A program made the position numbers and the translations under genes. Shown here piece by piece: positions 43,801 to 54,272 of a DNA stretch of 64,000 nucleotides (within the stretch, counting starts at the first letter, position 1; each line of letters opens with the position of its first letter). The notes below the pieces were generated by a model. The model worked only from the letters and a program-made list of their open reading frames with translations. It searched no databases and was not told where the DNA came from. Origin of the DNA: Adiantum capillus-veneris (lineage: Eukaryota > Streptophyta > Polypodiopsida > Polypodiales > Pteridaceae); the NCBI GenBank assembly GCA_014529385.2, contig CM043963.1, positions 110,462,912 to 110,526,911 of the forward strand. The letters run 5' to 3'.

Positions 43801-45483
43801 CCAAAACAACTACAATGCTTCGCCCACAGACACTTCATAGTCGTCCGGGAGGACTCAGACTAGGAGGGGGGGAGGTATACAGGTATACGAGAGCTACAAA
43901 GCAGCTACAAGCGACAAAAACAAAGAAAAAAAAATTATATTACAAGGGCAGTGTCTTACATGATTTTGCAATTTTTATGTTTGATTGCGGATATTGATAA
44001 TATTTATGCCCTTATATACCTTGTTTTGCAACAAGAAGAGATCAAATGATAAATTTGGATCTCTAGACGTGTAAATATCACTAAATAAGAGTGTTTTTGG
44101 AACTAAAAAGTGGAAAAAAGTGGTAATCCAAGTCCAAAAATCACAAATAAGTGTATATTCATATACACAGGGTTACCAGCTATTTATTGTGTATGTTTGG
44201 AATTTTTTGGCTTCAATTTGCTATTTTCCTTTATTTTTTATGATTTTCTTGATAAAAGTAAAAGAAAAATAAAAAAAGCAGGTGAAATGAGATCGGAAAA
44301 AAGAAAAGAATAGACGGTGATGGTCCTAATGACAAGGGCAACCCATGGTAAAAATTGAGTACAATTCGGGAAAAGTTGCGGAAAGCCCGAAATGACAGAA
44401 TTTTGGCAAAGTGGACAGATTTCTCAGAAACATTTCAAACGGAGTCCAAATTGAGAAATTTCAAATCCTAAAGTGCATTTCACAACGAGATAGGAGCACA
44501 TGTCAAATTTGGTAACAAGTGATCCGGGAAGTCCGAAGTTAAGTATTTTTCACATCACTTTTAAGCTCATTTCCACTATTACCTTCTTGGAGAGAGCAAA
44601 GAGCACACAAGAGCATCCAACCTTCTACAGCCTTCTACGACTGCTACGAGAGCTCAGAGGACACCAGACATGAGAGGTAGACTCGTTGCCATAAGCTTTT
44701 GATGCTTATCATTAACTTTTGTCGCGAAAACTGACCAAAACCAAGAAACAAGAGCAGACGGGGAATGCGGTAGAATGCTAGGTAGTGGCACAACCGCCTA
44801 ACCAAACCTTGCAAGAACTTATAGGTGGGTTACCCTAGTATAGAAGATGGGTTTCTAACACTCAAAGCTCGAGAAAGAACGACTGGAAAAACCCTAGGTC
44901 AACAGAGTCTGCAAGAGGCAAACAGGAAAAAGTTGTCGAAACGACACAAAACTTCTCAGGAAGCTTAACAACATCGAGGGCAATGCAACCATGGAGTATC
45001 TCCAGGTTTGGACCACCAAAAGTAGGTCGGAACAACCGATTCGGCTGCGGACACACAAAGCGTCATTTTGGCATAACGGCTGAAATTGACGACCGAATGA
45101 AATGAAACTTCACAAGCAGCTTCAAATATACATGGATGACTTATGTTTGCAAGCAAAACCCAAAAGAAAGCTGATTCACCTACCGATGGTGAAAAAGACG
45201 CTTTCGGGCAACCAAAAGGAGAAAGATGGAGAACGGGGAGCCAAAGTCAAGTTCAACCAAATAGATGGCTTCACAACATATCCAATGAGCTGGAAATGCA
45301 ACTCCCGAGAAGAAAAGTTGAAGAAATTCAACTCCAAGGTAAAAAGACGACTTCGGAGACTGAAATGCCTATAAGGGGGCTTTTTAGCTAAATTGATGAC
45401 TTTTTAAGTTGAAAACTAGTTAGCAGGGCTTAGGGCACTAGCACAAAGCATTCTTTGCACAAAAAGACCAACATTTCAAGAAA
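43801..45483 (+). other. G3 spacer, first part, no clear gene
   Basis: After pol comes an internal polypurine tract (43,863-43,874), AT-rich sequence, and a pseudo-leader-like stretch (44,580-44,680). A 91-codon ORF at 45,102-45,374 contains QIYMDDLC, encoded by a 23-nt exact copy of the RT active-site region; I do not consider it a functional RT. Confidence 0.6.
43863..43874 (+). other. internal polypurine tract of G3
   Basis: GGAGGGGGGGAG, identical to the 12 bases directly before the 3' LTR. It lies 63 bp after the pol stop codon. Confidence 0.7.
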
Positions 45484-46494
45484 AGACATCATACGCGTAT
45501 GATGTCTCACAGCATGAATTTCACATCCATTTCAACATTTGAGTGCATAGCCTCATTCCACATGTTAATCACATCCTATGAACCAAGTATCATGAGAATT
45601 GGAGTTAGAAAACCCAAGGAAAACCAAAAAGACGCAAAGTAGGCCATAAAATTGATTTTTGGTCCTAATTTTGTCAAAATAACTCCAAACTCATTGAAAC
45701 TTTGTAGGATTGTTGTTAAACACATCTACAAGCTATCTGGAACCAAAAAGCACCATTTTGAAACAAAAGACATCATACGCGTATGATGTCTATTTGCACT
45801 TACAGAGCCAAAACTGCTCATTTGTCATCATACATCCATTATATATATCTAATACATGCTACATATGAAATTTGGAACCATTTGGTCAAGAGGATCACCC
45901 CATTAGCCCAATTGAGGAAATATCCTTCACCTAAAGCCTATTTTTGGCCCAAATCCAACATACTCAAGTCCAAACCAAGATTTGAGTAGAAACAGTCCTT
46001 CACTAGTACATGGGGAGTCCACAGAACCAATCCCATGCAAAATTGATGAAAAAGACATCATACGCGTATGATGTCTTCAGAGCCATTTTTAGCCCAAAAT
46101 CTATCCAAACTTCATAAATCCACTGAATAAGCCTATCTAAAGCCAAATCCAAGCTTATAGAGAAATTTGATCCAAAAATACACTAAAAGACATCATACGC
46201 ATATGATGTCTCACTATGTGATTTTGGCACCTCAGGGCTTCAATCACCAAACAGAAGTGATCTACATGCCATTTGAAAGTGAACCACCAAGTTTTATCCA
46301 ATTTGGATCATAAAATCCAAATCCCTTTCAAAATTTTGCCAAGAGCCGGAACTGGACTAAACTGGCCAAAACTTGACCAAATGGGATCCAAACTCAAATC
46401 CAAGCATATGATACTCATGTATACACTATCAGCTACAAGCACAACCAATTTGAAGTCATTTTGACACAAAAGACATCATACGCGTATGATGTCT
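45484..46494. repeat. G3 spacer palindrome array, 5 sites
   Basis: Sites at 45484-45507, 45768-45791, 46053-46076, 46188-46211 and 46471-46494; start distances 284, 285, 135 and 283 bp. Four are perfect 24-bp palindromes (AGACATCATACG followed by its reverse complement); the one at 46,188 has one central change (GCATAT). The sequence between sites is not obviously repetitive, although all are preceded by an A-rich run. Confidence 0.95.
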
Positions 46495-46659
46495 CCAGCA
46501 TGATTTGAGCCCATTTTGCATATTTTTTTACCTACCTTGCATCCTTAGGCCCTGAATAGCTCATGTTTCAATTTTCAAGTCATTTGAATAGTTAAAAGAT
46601 TCATTTTGGCTTTCAGTACTAAAAAGACGCTAACTTCTAAAATTGGAGTTACAGGATCC

Positions 46660-48245
46660 ATGGATTCCGCCAAGTCATCGGCAACGAAGAGAAAAAGACC
46701 GACAATCAAAGATGCTCTTGCAGAAGCGGAACCCTTTGACATTCCAGCAGAAACCCTCAAGCCAACGAAAACTTGGGTGGAGGAAGCAGTATTGGAGAAA
46801 GAGGGAATAAAGATCTACCAGGGGACTTTTAGAGATCCTCAAGGGCAAGCGGTGGATGTACCGATGATCCCACAGGAATTGGTAGATTATAGCAGGTCAG
46901 AAGACATCAGCAGGTACCTGGAAAGGGCAGACTTGCACAGTTTCTTCACCTCGAGACCATCAGGTGTGGATACAAGAAGAGTGTACGAGTTGGCAACATC
47001 CATTCAGAAGGATGGAAAAGCCACATTGACAGCAATGGATGGAGAGAAAGTAGAAGTACAGATCACCCCACAGCTCATTGCAGACGCATTGAAGCTGCAC
47101 AACAAAGGGATCTCGGTCAGGGAAAGAAGGGAGGCCATAGAGGTCTATGGGCCCAAGAAGTAGAATGCAACCTATGGAGATATGGCGGACCCAAGAGCGG
47201 CAACCCTTTGCCGACTGTACAACCAATTTCTTCATGTTTGCAGTAAAAGACCGCAAAAGTATACGACATCACCCCATGCCATTGCGACCACCATCACATG
47301 GGCATTAAAGAGCAATATGCCAAAAGAGGTGAATTACGCTCAACACATCCACGAGCAAGTAATTGCCATGCACAACGAGAAGCCAAAGTACATAGGAGGA
47401 GCGGAAATTCTGACAAGAATAGCTTATGAAGCTATTGGAGCTAGAGATCAGTGGCCAAAGGTTCCCTCCCAGAATGAGTGGCTTAGAGAAGCCGACGAGG
47501 AGGAAGAACAGCCCGAAGTATCCAAGAGGGCATCCACAAGAGCACGCCGGAAACTAGAAGTAGTTTCAAAACCTGAAGAGGATGTGGACGAGCCGCTTAA
47601 GAAGAAAGTAAAGAAGAAGGTTGCTCCCAAGCAAACTAAAAGTCAGAAAGCGGCAAGAATGGAAAGACTAGTGGAGCAGTTTAGAGCGAAAAGAGCTCTA
47701 AAGGGTGACTTTGAAGAAAAGTGGGTGCCAGACCCCACTAAAGTCGGAACTAGCTCAGCCAGGCCACATATTGATCAATACGATCAATATATTAAAGCTT
47801 ATGAGGAGTCATAGGCTATTCTGGAGTAGCAACCTGTCAAGCCATACACTGAAGAGGAGGTACAACAATTAAAAGCTGAGCTGAAAAAAGACGACAAGGG
47901 GAAAAGGAAAGTAGATGAGTCTACTAAGCCTCAAAAGAAAGATGGGCAAGCCGACAAAGGGAAAGCCAAGGAAGCTGAGGACAGATATCCCTCTATGACT
48001 GATGTACCAAGCCCTAAGAAGACGGAAAAAATTGTGGAGGAGACCACAGTAGAGGTGGACACAGATGATTTGGAAAAGCCAGAGGCCGAGATCAAAGAAA
48101 AGAAGATAGATCCAGTTTAGCAAAAGAGAAATGATTATGAGGATCTGGTAGAGATAGGATACACCGAAGAAGAGGCCCTTGAGGCAGTTTATGGGATCAC
48201 CCTACAAAAACAAGATGAACGGAGGAAAAAACAAAGAGTAAAAAA
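46660..48245 (+). pseudogene. G3 accessory ORF, N-terminal part
   Basis: Starts MDSAKSSATKRKRPTIKDAL about 165 bp after the last palindrome. Conserved blocks (also in the 11.4-13.9 kb relic) include IKIYQGTFRDPQGQAVDVPM, VQITPQLIADALKLHNKGIS, SQKAARMERLVEQFRAKRAL and DFEEKWVPDP. Four TAG codons (47,161; 47,812; 47,827; 48,118) all stand where CAG (Gln) would fit. Lys/Glu-rich linkers follow. The frame changes between about 48,235 and 48,296. No enzyme motif. A loose resemblance to the plant-mobile-domain-like ORFs of other Tat elements is possible but unproven. Confidence 0.75.
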
Positions 48246-48295
48246 GAAAGAGAAGAGAAACTGGACGAACCGAAATACTAGAAGAGCCAAAGCCA

Positions 48296-49924
48296 GTGGA
48301 GGTGGTGGCGGAAAGAGCTTTAGAGTTGACAGATGATGATGAAAAATACATGCACATGGTGCATGAACTGCTCAGCAAGATAAAAGAAAGGTCCAAGGCA
48401 AAGGAAGTAGAGATTGAGATAGCCAAACAATGGGAAGCGGAGTTGCAGAGAAAATTAGAGAATGCTATGACTGAATCTGAAAGTCATAAAGCATCACTCT
48501 ATGACGCGAAGAACGAGAGAGACGGCTTGATACTCCAGCTAGCCGAGGCTTCAAGAGAAGTAACAAGTGCACAGGAAGCAAGGGAGCGGATAGAGGATGA
48601 GTTGGAGGCGGCCAAGGATGAGCTCATTGAGCTAAGGGAGAGAGTCGAGCTCCAAGAAAGAACAATCACTAGACTCAGGACTACCCCTAGAGCTAGCAGA
48701 GCAGGAACCGAACAAGAGGGAGCTATCATACTAGCTTTGGAAGACCAGGTCCGAAGCTTACAAAGAGAGCTGAGATTAGAGAAAGTGCAAAGGTTGCACA
48801 TTGCGGAGGGATCATTGGCCGCAGAGGAGAGGCTCACATTAGAAAATCAAACACTACGGACAGAGAATGAGGCCCTCTGCAAACAACTCCAAGATCTACA
48901 AGGGCAACAAAGAAGAGAAACAGAGACACCACAAGAAGAATCAGGTGGAGCAGCCATAGAGCTACCAGAAACTGGAGAGGCAACCACAATTGAAGATCCA
49001 GCCCCAGCTCAAGAGGTGGCCTCGACTTCAAGAATCTCTGAAGAAGAAGAACAAAGGCTCCATGACCAAATAGAAAAGTCAGCAGAGGAGAGTGCCGAGG
49101 CGGAAATGGAATGGGAGAGGAGACTCCTAATCTCCATTAGACTTCAGGGACTAGACACAAAAGTGCTCCATGAACAGTGGATGCAACCCAGCCTGCCTTT
49201 CCCTTTGATGAAATTTGAAGTGCTAAAGACGAAAAAGAGAATAGAGGAGGAGCAGTATGCCGCTCTTTACGAAGGCGACATCACAAAGGAGGAACAATCA
49301 AAGAAGATAGTAGATTCGCAACCTAGATGGAGGAAAGGTTGGCTGAACAAATACTCAGCCTACCTCATCTACTTGGTGGAGGCACCAAAGGAGATTCGGG
49401 AGGATGCAACCTTCTGCCCGGTGCCAAGAGTCAGAAACTGGAAAGAGCATGGCAGGATTGCAGAAAAGAAGCCAAATTGGCTTAATTATCCCAGGATGCC
49501 AGGACCAAAGGCAGGAGAGAGAATAGGTAAAACCTACATGGTGAAAACCCTAACGGACACCATCAAGCTCTTTACTGGCTCTCCTGACCTTTCCTGTCAG
49601 ATGCTCAAGAAAATCTGCAGGACTCTCTTAGCTTGCATTGAAGTGTTCGCGCTAGATAAAGCCACGACCTCGAGTCTACTATCGACGGCCGACACAGTGA
49701 CTGATATGATGTACGATCTTTCATTGCAGCCTTCTCCAAAAGTGTTACACCTCCTATACCAAAGGATTATGTTTTTGCCTAGCTTCCACATGCAAACATT
49801 CGAAGAAGCTTTCTACACCGGCTTTTTCACCCATGAAAGCAAAATATTCGGCCCAACCTTGACCATCGGCAACCTACGATACGAATCACATTTGCACATG
49901 CTCAAGACGACAGGACTTTATTGA
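48296..49924 (+). CDS. G3 accessory ORF, coiled-coil and C-terminal domain
   Basis: A 542-codon open frame. Residues about 10-200 form a long heptad-type coiled coil (SKIKERSKAKEVEIEIAKQW, ERIEDELEAAKDELIELRER, RLRTTPRASRA, LEDQVRSLQRELRLEKVQRL). An acidic linker leads to a globular C-terminus: QWMQPSLPFPLMKFEVLKTK, PRWRKGWLNKYSAYLIYLVE, FCPVPRVRNWKEHGRIAEKK, and a helical LTDTIKLFTGSPDLSCQMLK end. No transmembrane segment or signal peptide, so it is not env-like. It stops 50 bp before the terminal polypurine tract. The same protein is recognisable in a diverged copy at 11.4-13.9 kb, which suggests it was selected. Function unknown; a dimeric DNA- or RNA-binding role is only a hypothesis. Confidence 0.8.
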   Translation: MEVVAERALELTDDDEKYMHMVHELLSKIKERSKAKEVEIEIAKQWEAELQRKLENAMTESESHKASLYDAKNERDGLILQLAEASREVTSAQEARERIEDELEAAKDELIELRERVELQERTITRLRTTPRASRAGTEQEGAIILALEDQVRSLQRELRLEKVQRLHIAEGSLAAEERLTLENQTLRTENEALCKQLQDLQGQQRRETETPQEESGGAAIELPETGEATTIEDPAPAQEVASTSRISEEEEQRLHDQIEKSAEESAEAEMEWERRLLISIRLQGLDTKVLHEQWMQPSLPFPLMKFEVLKTKKRIEEEQYAALYEGDITKEEQSKKIVDSQPRWRKGWLNKYSAYLIYLVEAPKEIREDATFCPVPRVRNWKEHGRIAEKKPNWLNYPRMPGPKAGERIGKTYMVKTLTDTIKLFTGSPDLSCQMLKKICRTLLACIEVFALDKATTSSLLSTADTVTDMMYDLSLQPSPKVLHLLYQRIMFLPSFHMQTFEEAFYTGFFTHESKIFGPTLTIGNLRYESHLHMLKTTGLY

Positions 49925-49961
49925 CCAAGCATAAAAGTCATGTTAGGGACGACATGAACGC

Positions 49962-49973
49962 GGAGGGGGGGAG
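49962..49973 (+). other. G3 terminal polypurine tract
   Basis: GGAGGGGGGGAG immediately before the 3' LTR; primes plus-strand synthesis. Confidence 0.92.
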
Positions 49974-50911
49974 TGTTGAGCCAGTAGAGGATCACACCCA
50001 CATTTTTGCTCACACTCATCATTTTGTAACCATTGATTGTAATCAATGTCTTTCCGACATTAATTTTGATTTGAGCCATTCATTAAGTAACGGGACTCAA
50101 TTGAGTTTCCAGCTTGTAATCCCGAAGTAATTTCACTTGCTGAGGTAATTAGTTAGAGATGTTCTCACCTCCAAGGCTGAGGTATATAAGCCAAAGTTTT
50201 TGTAACCTAAGAGATTCAGATTATTAATCAAAGTGAGTTTTTGAGCGCCGTGACTGTGTCTGAGAGAGAAAGAGAGAGAGAGAGAGTCTTATCTACTTGC
50301 TACGCGAGCTACGGAGCCGCCATTGGAGAAGCGACACCGCCATTGTGTTAGCAACGGCGAGAGCTACGCACAGATACCAAGAGTGCGCGCTGTCGGCTTC
50401 TATGTGTGGTAAGTTCCTACGAGCTTCGGTGTGAGTTTTCTTCCAACTCGTGTGTCGGAATGGAGCGTGCAGCATATCTATAGAACCACAACGAGTAGAG
50501 CTACACATTAGTACCATCGGAGTCAAGTTTCAATCACCTGTATATTTCGGCCTGTCTTCATACGCGTTTACCACACGGAGTGGTTATAGGTTGAGTTTGC
50601 AGTTCAAGTCTTTAGGGTGTTGTTCTTACCTAGTGTATAGACTTCCCTTGAGTTTGAGATCGATTCAATGATTCTAGATCTTGTTTCGTATAGCATTCGT
50701 TCATAGTACGGATTTCAGTCACTTGCGTATTTTAGAACTTAGATTTGATTTCCTTAGTAGTGATTGTCATTAGAAGGTCGAGTAGGTGATTTGACACCCA
50801 CCTAGTTGTTTCCATGCGCCTGCGGGTCAAGCTCCGTCCTCGTCTGACAAATTCTGTTGTTGGTTGAGTTCTCGCTATTTAGCTTCCGCTAGCGGCGTAA
50901 CCGCCATAACA
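49974..50911 (+). mobile_element. G3 3' LTR
   Basis: TGTTGAGCCAGTAG to CGCCATAACA, 938 bp, about 15 differences from the 5' LTR including one single-base deletion. The TATA at 50,183-50,189 and the (GA)n tract are conserved. Confidence 0.95.
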
Positions 50912-51870
50912 AGTAGAATCTGCAAAATTCTCTTTAAATTTCAAATCGGGTGTCCAAATGATGTGAAATCTTGCAATCAAGCTTAGAACTTCTACCTTCC
51001 AAATGCTTTGGTGATGCTAGATATGCAGGTCAATACCCAAATCTAGTCTGGAGACATCATATGCGTATGATGTCTATCATCTCATATTTCAGAGCTATTT
51101 CTATTCTAAGTTCCCCTTATTTATTAGCAACCTGTACATGTGTTTACAACAAAATTTAAAGCTCAAAAGTGTTCACAAACACAAGTTTTTGCTTTTTCAA
51201 TCACAACCACTCCATCTTTTGGCTTTTGGTCCCCAAATCTATGCCAAAACTCCCCACTGAAGGTGTTAGTAGGGTATAATGACCCTTTTGAACCTCACTG
51301 GTACAATCAATTTTCACAATTTTGGTCTCTATTTAGCCCTTGAGACATCATACACATATGATGTCTAGCTTTGCAGATTTGAGATTTTTATGTGCAGAAC
51401 CCTCCCAAATGTCTTCTTATGTTCTCAACAACCTTCAGCCATAGAAAACCTGTTTTTGTGAACTTTATTTTTGCACTGTTATAACTAAGAATCAAATTGT
51501 TTTCAAGATTTCAATGCAAACAAACAAACCAAGAAAATCTTTATTGATGGACATCTCTAGATCAAGATCAAATCATCTATCTTAACCTACTCCTAAACAT
51601 AAAAATGGGATTTTGCAATTGTGAGTAGAAAAACACTTAACTGCCACACACTGACTAGCTAATGCTTTTATCACCTCATCAACCACTCAAACACCAAAAC
51701 ATTCACTAATCTAAACTAAAAACCATCTACACGGGTGACCAAGGCAAGACACACGCTCCCTAGCACCTCTTTATGGATCCTAGCTAAACTAAGATATAAA
51801 GAATACTCTGGCAAACCAGAGGGACTCTCACCTCATAGGATTGGTCTAAGGTCACCTACCTAGGGCTCTT
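50912..51870 (-). mobile_element. G3r leader (opposite-strand Tat-like element)
   Basis: Read on the minus strand this aligns with the G3 leader, for example AGAGACCAAAA, TTTACCAG, GTTCAAAAGGG and TTATACCCT (51,250-51,330 against 33,483-33,542). It has two palindromes at 51,052-51,075 and 51,343-51,366 (291 bp apart), at the equivalent positions of G3 sites 2 and 1. The sequence breaks at the G3 3' LTR, at a place equivalent to about 34,020 in G3. I could not recognise its continuation on the other side of G3. No ORF. Confidence 0.85.
51343..51366. repeat. G3r leader palindrome (partner at 51,052-51,075)
   Basis: AGACATCATACA followed by CATATGATGTCT; the partner at 51,052 is AGACATCATATG followed by CGTATGATGTCT. 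Both keep nearly full two-fold symmetry. Confidence 0.92.
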
Positions 51871-51888
51871 GTCCCCGGCAGCGGTGCC
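51871..51888 (-). other. G3r primer-binding site
   Basis: Minus strand TGGCACCGCTGCCGGGGA, the tRNA-Asp primer site with two transitions relative to G3. Confidence 0.88.
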
Positions 51889-51890
51889 AA

Positions 51891-52512
51891 TGTTGGCGGA
51901 TACGCCGTGAGCGGACGCTAGCACAGCAAGAACAAAACCAACAACTCTATGTCATCCAAGGATGAAGCTTAACTCGTAGGAACATGGAAACAAGGAGACG
52001 GATGTCAATCACTTTCCCGACCTTCTAAGACAATCTCTACTCAAGAAAATCAAACCTAAACATTGTATGCACTAGTGAAAGCAGCTCAACTTACGATGTT
52101 CATGCTATCCAAAACTAGACCAAACACATTCAGAAAGTCATGAAACTCATAGGAAAAGCTCTGCTCATCAAGAGATCATTACCCTATGGACTCTGACTTG
52201 ATATCCTACCTCAAACTACCTCGTATGCCAATCACGTATAAAGATAGGCAAAAAAATGTAGGTCACCACTTTTTGATTTGTATGGTCCTAATCCATAGCT
52301 CTACTCGCCATGAACCCACACGTATAAAGAAATCACCAAACGGACACACGGTTTGCAAGAAAATTCACTTGGAAGCTCGTAGGATCTCGCTTCACGACGA
52401 CACCGGAATCGTGCAAGCTTGGTGTTGGATTGAAGCCCTAGGTATTGCTAATACATTGGTGGTGTCTCATTTGCAATAGAGGTTCCATAGAGCATGTAGG
52501 GAAGAGCTGAAA

Positions 52513-52571
<59 letters not shown>

Positions 52572-52850
52572 GACATAGCACATAGTAAACTTGAGATTTG
52601 ATTAATTCAAAAGTTGTCTTAGGGTTACAAAAATTGGCTTATATACAATTACTCCTTAGAGGCTCGTTCCCACAAAGAATATGGTCGCTTAAACATTACA
52701 AAATGTCATTCTGCTTCAAAAATAGTGATACAAAAAGTTGGGAGAAAGCTACTTCTGCGTTTGGCCGTCAGAAAAATAGCCTTAGAATCCACAACTGCAT
52801 TTGCAAAATTTTACCCACAGTTGTCATTCAAAGTGAGAAACTACAACCCA
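51891..52850 (-). mobile_element. G3r 5' LTR
   Basis: Inner end CCGCCAACA next to the primer site. Homologous to the G3 LTR along its length, including the TATATAAGCC box (52,637-52,646 on the minus strand) and a long (GA)n tract (52,515-52,560) about 75 bp downstream of it. The outer end falls at about 52,845-52,852 inside the copia C3 protease. Size about 960 bp, like G3. Confidence 0.8.
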
Positions 52851-52852
52851 TG

Positions 52853-54272
52853 ACATAAAATATTAGATGCAACAATTTCATCACTAGAACTGAGATCATG
52901 TACTGTACACTTATCATCCACAAATTTGACTACAAGACCAAATCTAGTAAGTGCAGATACAAACAAAAGATTCTTCTTGATCCTAGGTACATAAAGTGCA
53001 TCAACGAGTGTGAAAGAACTCCCATTGGCAGCAGTAAGCACAATCTTTCCAATTCCCTGAACCGGATAAGAGGCATTGTTGGCACAAGTAATTGAATTCC
53101 CATAAGGGACACATTCAAGAGAGGTGAACAAATCACGATTTGAGGTAATGTGCTTTGTAGCACCACTGTCAAAAGACCACACATGTGAATTTGCAACAAC
53201 TAACATGAATGCATCATGGACAATAGGATTATAGGTATACTCTGCAATAAAAGCCCATTCTACATCACCATTAGCATCACAGTCTCCTTTCACAGAAGAC
53301 TCAACAATAGCTGCATTTGTAGTGGAACCATTATTAGTAGTGGAGCCAATCTCTTTCTTCTTAGCCTCTTTGGCCTTCAATCTAGGACACTGCTCGATCA
53401 AGTGATCAATAGCTTTACAGTAATGGCAACGCATTTTCTTTTTTCCCTTATCACCAAAATTCCCAGATGAATTGCTGCCAGCAGAAGCATTAGAAACAGG
53501 TGATTTTTTACTAGCAGAAGAACCATGAGAACTGCTTGCATTGCTGTTACCACCTTTTCTTTTAGCATCAATAAAATCCTGTTCAACTGCACATTGTCTA
53601 GTCCTAATTTTTTTGGAAAGCGACTCTTGAACAACAATGTGCACAATGCATGAAACTTGAGAACTTTAGGATTTCCTTGGGTCATAAGTCTCCAAGTACT
53701 AGCAAAAGTCTCGTAAGAATTTGGCAAGGCATCAAGAATAGTATGCACAAGGGAACTGTCTAAAATGACTTCACATGCAGAAATAAGTTACTCATTGATA
53801 TCCTTGAAACCAGTAAGGAAAGTGTCCATATCATTTTCCTCATGCATAATCTTTGACTCCAGCTCTTTACGCAGCAAGGCAATTTTTGCCTCATTGCAAC
53901 TTGCATAAAGACCAGCCAAAATATCCCAAGCCTGTTTTAGAGATTTCATTGAACGAATGTGGGGAGTAGTAGTGTGCTTCATAGACAACACAATCATTGC
54001 ATGAGCTGTGCATATTTTACATCCCAACAAGCTTGCTCAACCGTAGGCAAAACAACTCTAACAACAACAATCCTTGCAACAACACCTGCAACATACTCAA
54101 CATTGCATATATCCTTAGAACCAGAACGTACATCAATTTTGTGCACAATGTTCCAAACACCCTTTGACACAAGAACATGTTGCATGATATAAGCCCATCT
54201 AGGGTAATTGTCCCCATCCAATCTGTCCTCAACAGCAAACATCTTGAACACATCTGTGTTGTTGTCAGCCAT
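52853..54272 (-). pseudogene. C3 Ty1/copia gag and protease
   Basis: Minus-strand copia starting MADNNTDVFKMFAVEDRLDG, then DNYPRWAYIMQHVLVSKGVW (gag N-terminus), TTTPHIRSMKSLKQAWDILA and LRKELESKIMHEENDMDTFL (UBN2 region), frameshifts near 54,000 and 53,750, the zinc knuckle CHYCKAIDHLIEQC, and protease WSFDSGATKHITSNRDLFTS with VDALYVPRIKKNLLFVSAL. It is cut at about 52,845 by the G3r LTR. The downstream integrase, RT and RNase H half is not recognised in the window. It differs from C1. Confidence 0.9.

Larger units (their letters stand above)
31974..50911 (+). mobile_element. G3, 18.9-kb Tat/Ogre-like Ty3/gypsy retrotransposon
   Basis: Complete LTR-to-LTR element on the plus strand. The two LTRs (939 and 938 bp) differ at about 15 positions by eye, mostly transitions, so about 98.4% identical. 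Flanks are GGTAG on the left and AGTAG on the right, a target duplication with one mismatch or a 4-bp match. The tRNA-Asp primer site, large leader, ORF1 before gag, and extra ORF downstream of pol fit the Tat lineage that includes Ogre elements. It lies inside or next to the leader of an opposite-strand relative (G3r). Frameshifts and stops make it non-autonomous, but almost all domains are still readable. Confidence 0.93.

Noticed and set aside
45102-45374. Second reverse transcriptase indicated by YMDD
   Set aside because: Only a 23-nt patch matches RT; no other RT motif is present around it.
45484-46494. Regularly spaced palindromes resembling a CRISPR-like array
   Set aside because: Spacers are about 260 bp, the locus lies inside a plant retrotransposon, and there are no cas genes.
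48296-49924. Envelope-like protein after pol
   Set aside because: Position fits an env-like ORF but there is no signal peptide or transmembrane segment; it is a soluble coiled-coil protein.
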